Source: Zygaena filipendulae
Lineage: Eukaryota > Arthropoda > Insecta > Lepidoptera > Zygaenidae
DNA length: 64,000 nucleotides
Direction: 5' to 3'
NCBI GenBank assembly: GCA_907165275.2
Contig: OU015674.1
Coordinates: forward strand, 4,613,001 to 4,677,000
Shown: piece after piece, positions 63,715 through 64,000 of the stretch
How positions within the stretch are numbered: position 1 is the first letter of the stretch
Layout: every line of letters starts with the position of its first letter
Made by a program: the position numbers and the translations under genes
Notes under the pieces: generated by a model
Databases searched by the model: none
What the model saw: only the letters and a program-made list of their open reading frames with translations
Told to the model about the DNA's origin: nothing

Positions 63715-64000
63715 GATGAAGCGTTCGGATCAAACGCCACAAGGCGTAGGTTCAAACCCTAACAATGAGCTTGAGCTGTCGGTGAAGGAAAACATCGTGA
63801 GGAAACCATAGCATGGTGGTAGGGCGCTTTCTAGTGCCCGGCTGGCTAGCTACCACCTTCAAGTTGCAAATCTGTCGCCAAGCACCTAACGGTGTGTTCC
63901 GGCAGCCCCATTTGAAAGTCAGTTCCCATCCCCATTCCAGGTCGGCAATGCACCTGCATACCTTCTGGTGTTGCAGATGTCTATGAGCGGCGGTAATCAT
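63715..64000 (+). repeat. lepidopteran SINE, cut by the window end
   Basis: A B-box-like GGTTCAAACCC (63750-63760) is followed by GGTGAAGGAAAACATCGTGA and GGAAACC, and the window stops within GCGGCGGTAATCA. This order is typical of abundant lepidopteran SINEs with an RTE-type tail. Confidence 0.65.

Noticed and set aside
63752..64000. Minus-strand open frame at the window end
   Set aside because: Lies entirely in a SINE read in the antisense direction.

Overview
This is nuclear DNA of an insect, almost certainly a moth or butterfly. The sequence is AT-rich, its split genes have GT/AG introns, and it is packed with repeats I recognise as lepidopteran: short Helitron-like units ending in CTAG, tRNA-derived SINEs whose tail carries a GCGGCGGTAATCA-type end, a CR1/jockey-type LINE, and a CsRn1-type LTR element with a CHCC gag finger. 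No bacterial, organellar or viral genome is present.

Left part (1-27 kb). Four small heat-shock protein genes (alpha-crystallin/Hsp20 type) lie at 1-510 (+, 5' end outside the window), 15616-16143 (-), 17203-17691 (-, divergent) and 25072-25635 (+). Between the first two sHSP genes sits a tandem pair of MFS sugar transporters (5631-8623 and 10380-13323, both +). They share one three-exon architecture, and exons 2 and 3 are exactly equal in length (133 and 1220 nt). A 5'-complete but 3'-truncated CsRn1-like retrotransposon (18.3-21.0 kb) separates the last two sHSPs.

Middle and right part (32.7-53.4 kb). A single large gene on the minus strand encodes a GDNF-receptor-alpha-like membrane protein (Gfrl type). 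Nine exons fit with fully consistent splice phases, and a tenth, more upstream exon is probable. Its 9.7 kb intron (38.9-48.9 kb) holds an apparently intact two-ORF CR1-like LINE (42.9-47.1 kb), a SINE and many Helitron-like fragments. A GC-rich block with a TATA motif lies at 54.2-54.5 kb. Beyond about 54.6 kb only repeats and AT-rich sequence were found.

Most notable signal: eight tiny near-palindromic inserts (18-31 bp), each flanked by an 8-bp direct repeat. They form two families: ends CTCAGACGAAATAA (six loci) and ATGGACCAA (two loci). They look like excision scars of DNA transposons that make 8-bp target duplications and leave terminal-repeat stubs, as P-type elements do. No autonomous source element is in the window. 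One scar appears to supply the AATAAA of an sHSP gene. Other structure includes a five-copy 236-bp MITE family with 4-bp target duplications, two Harbinger-like MITEs, a MITE family that spreads TGACGTCA (CRE/ATF-like) palindromes, and a SINE split by a nested foldback MITE.
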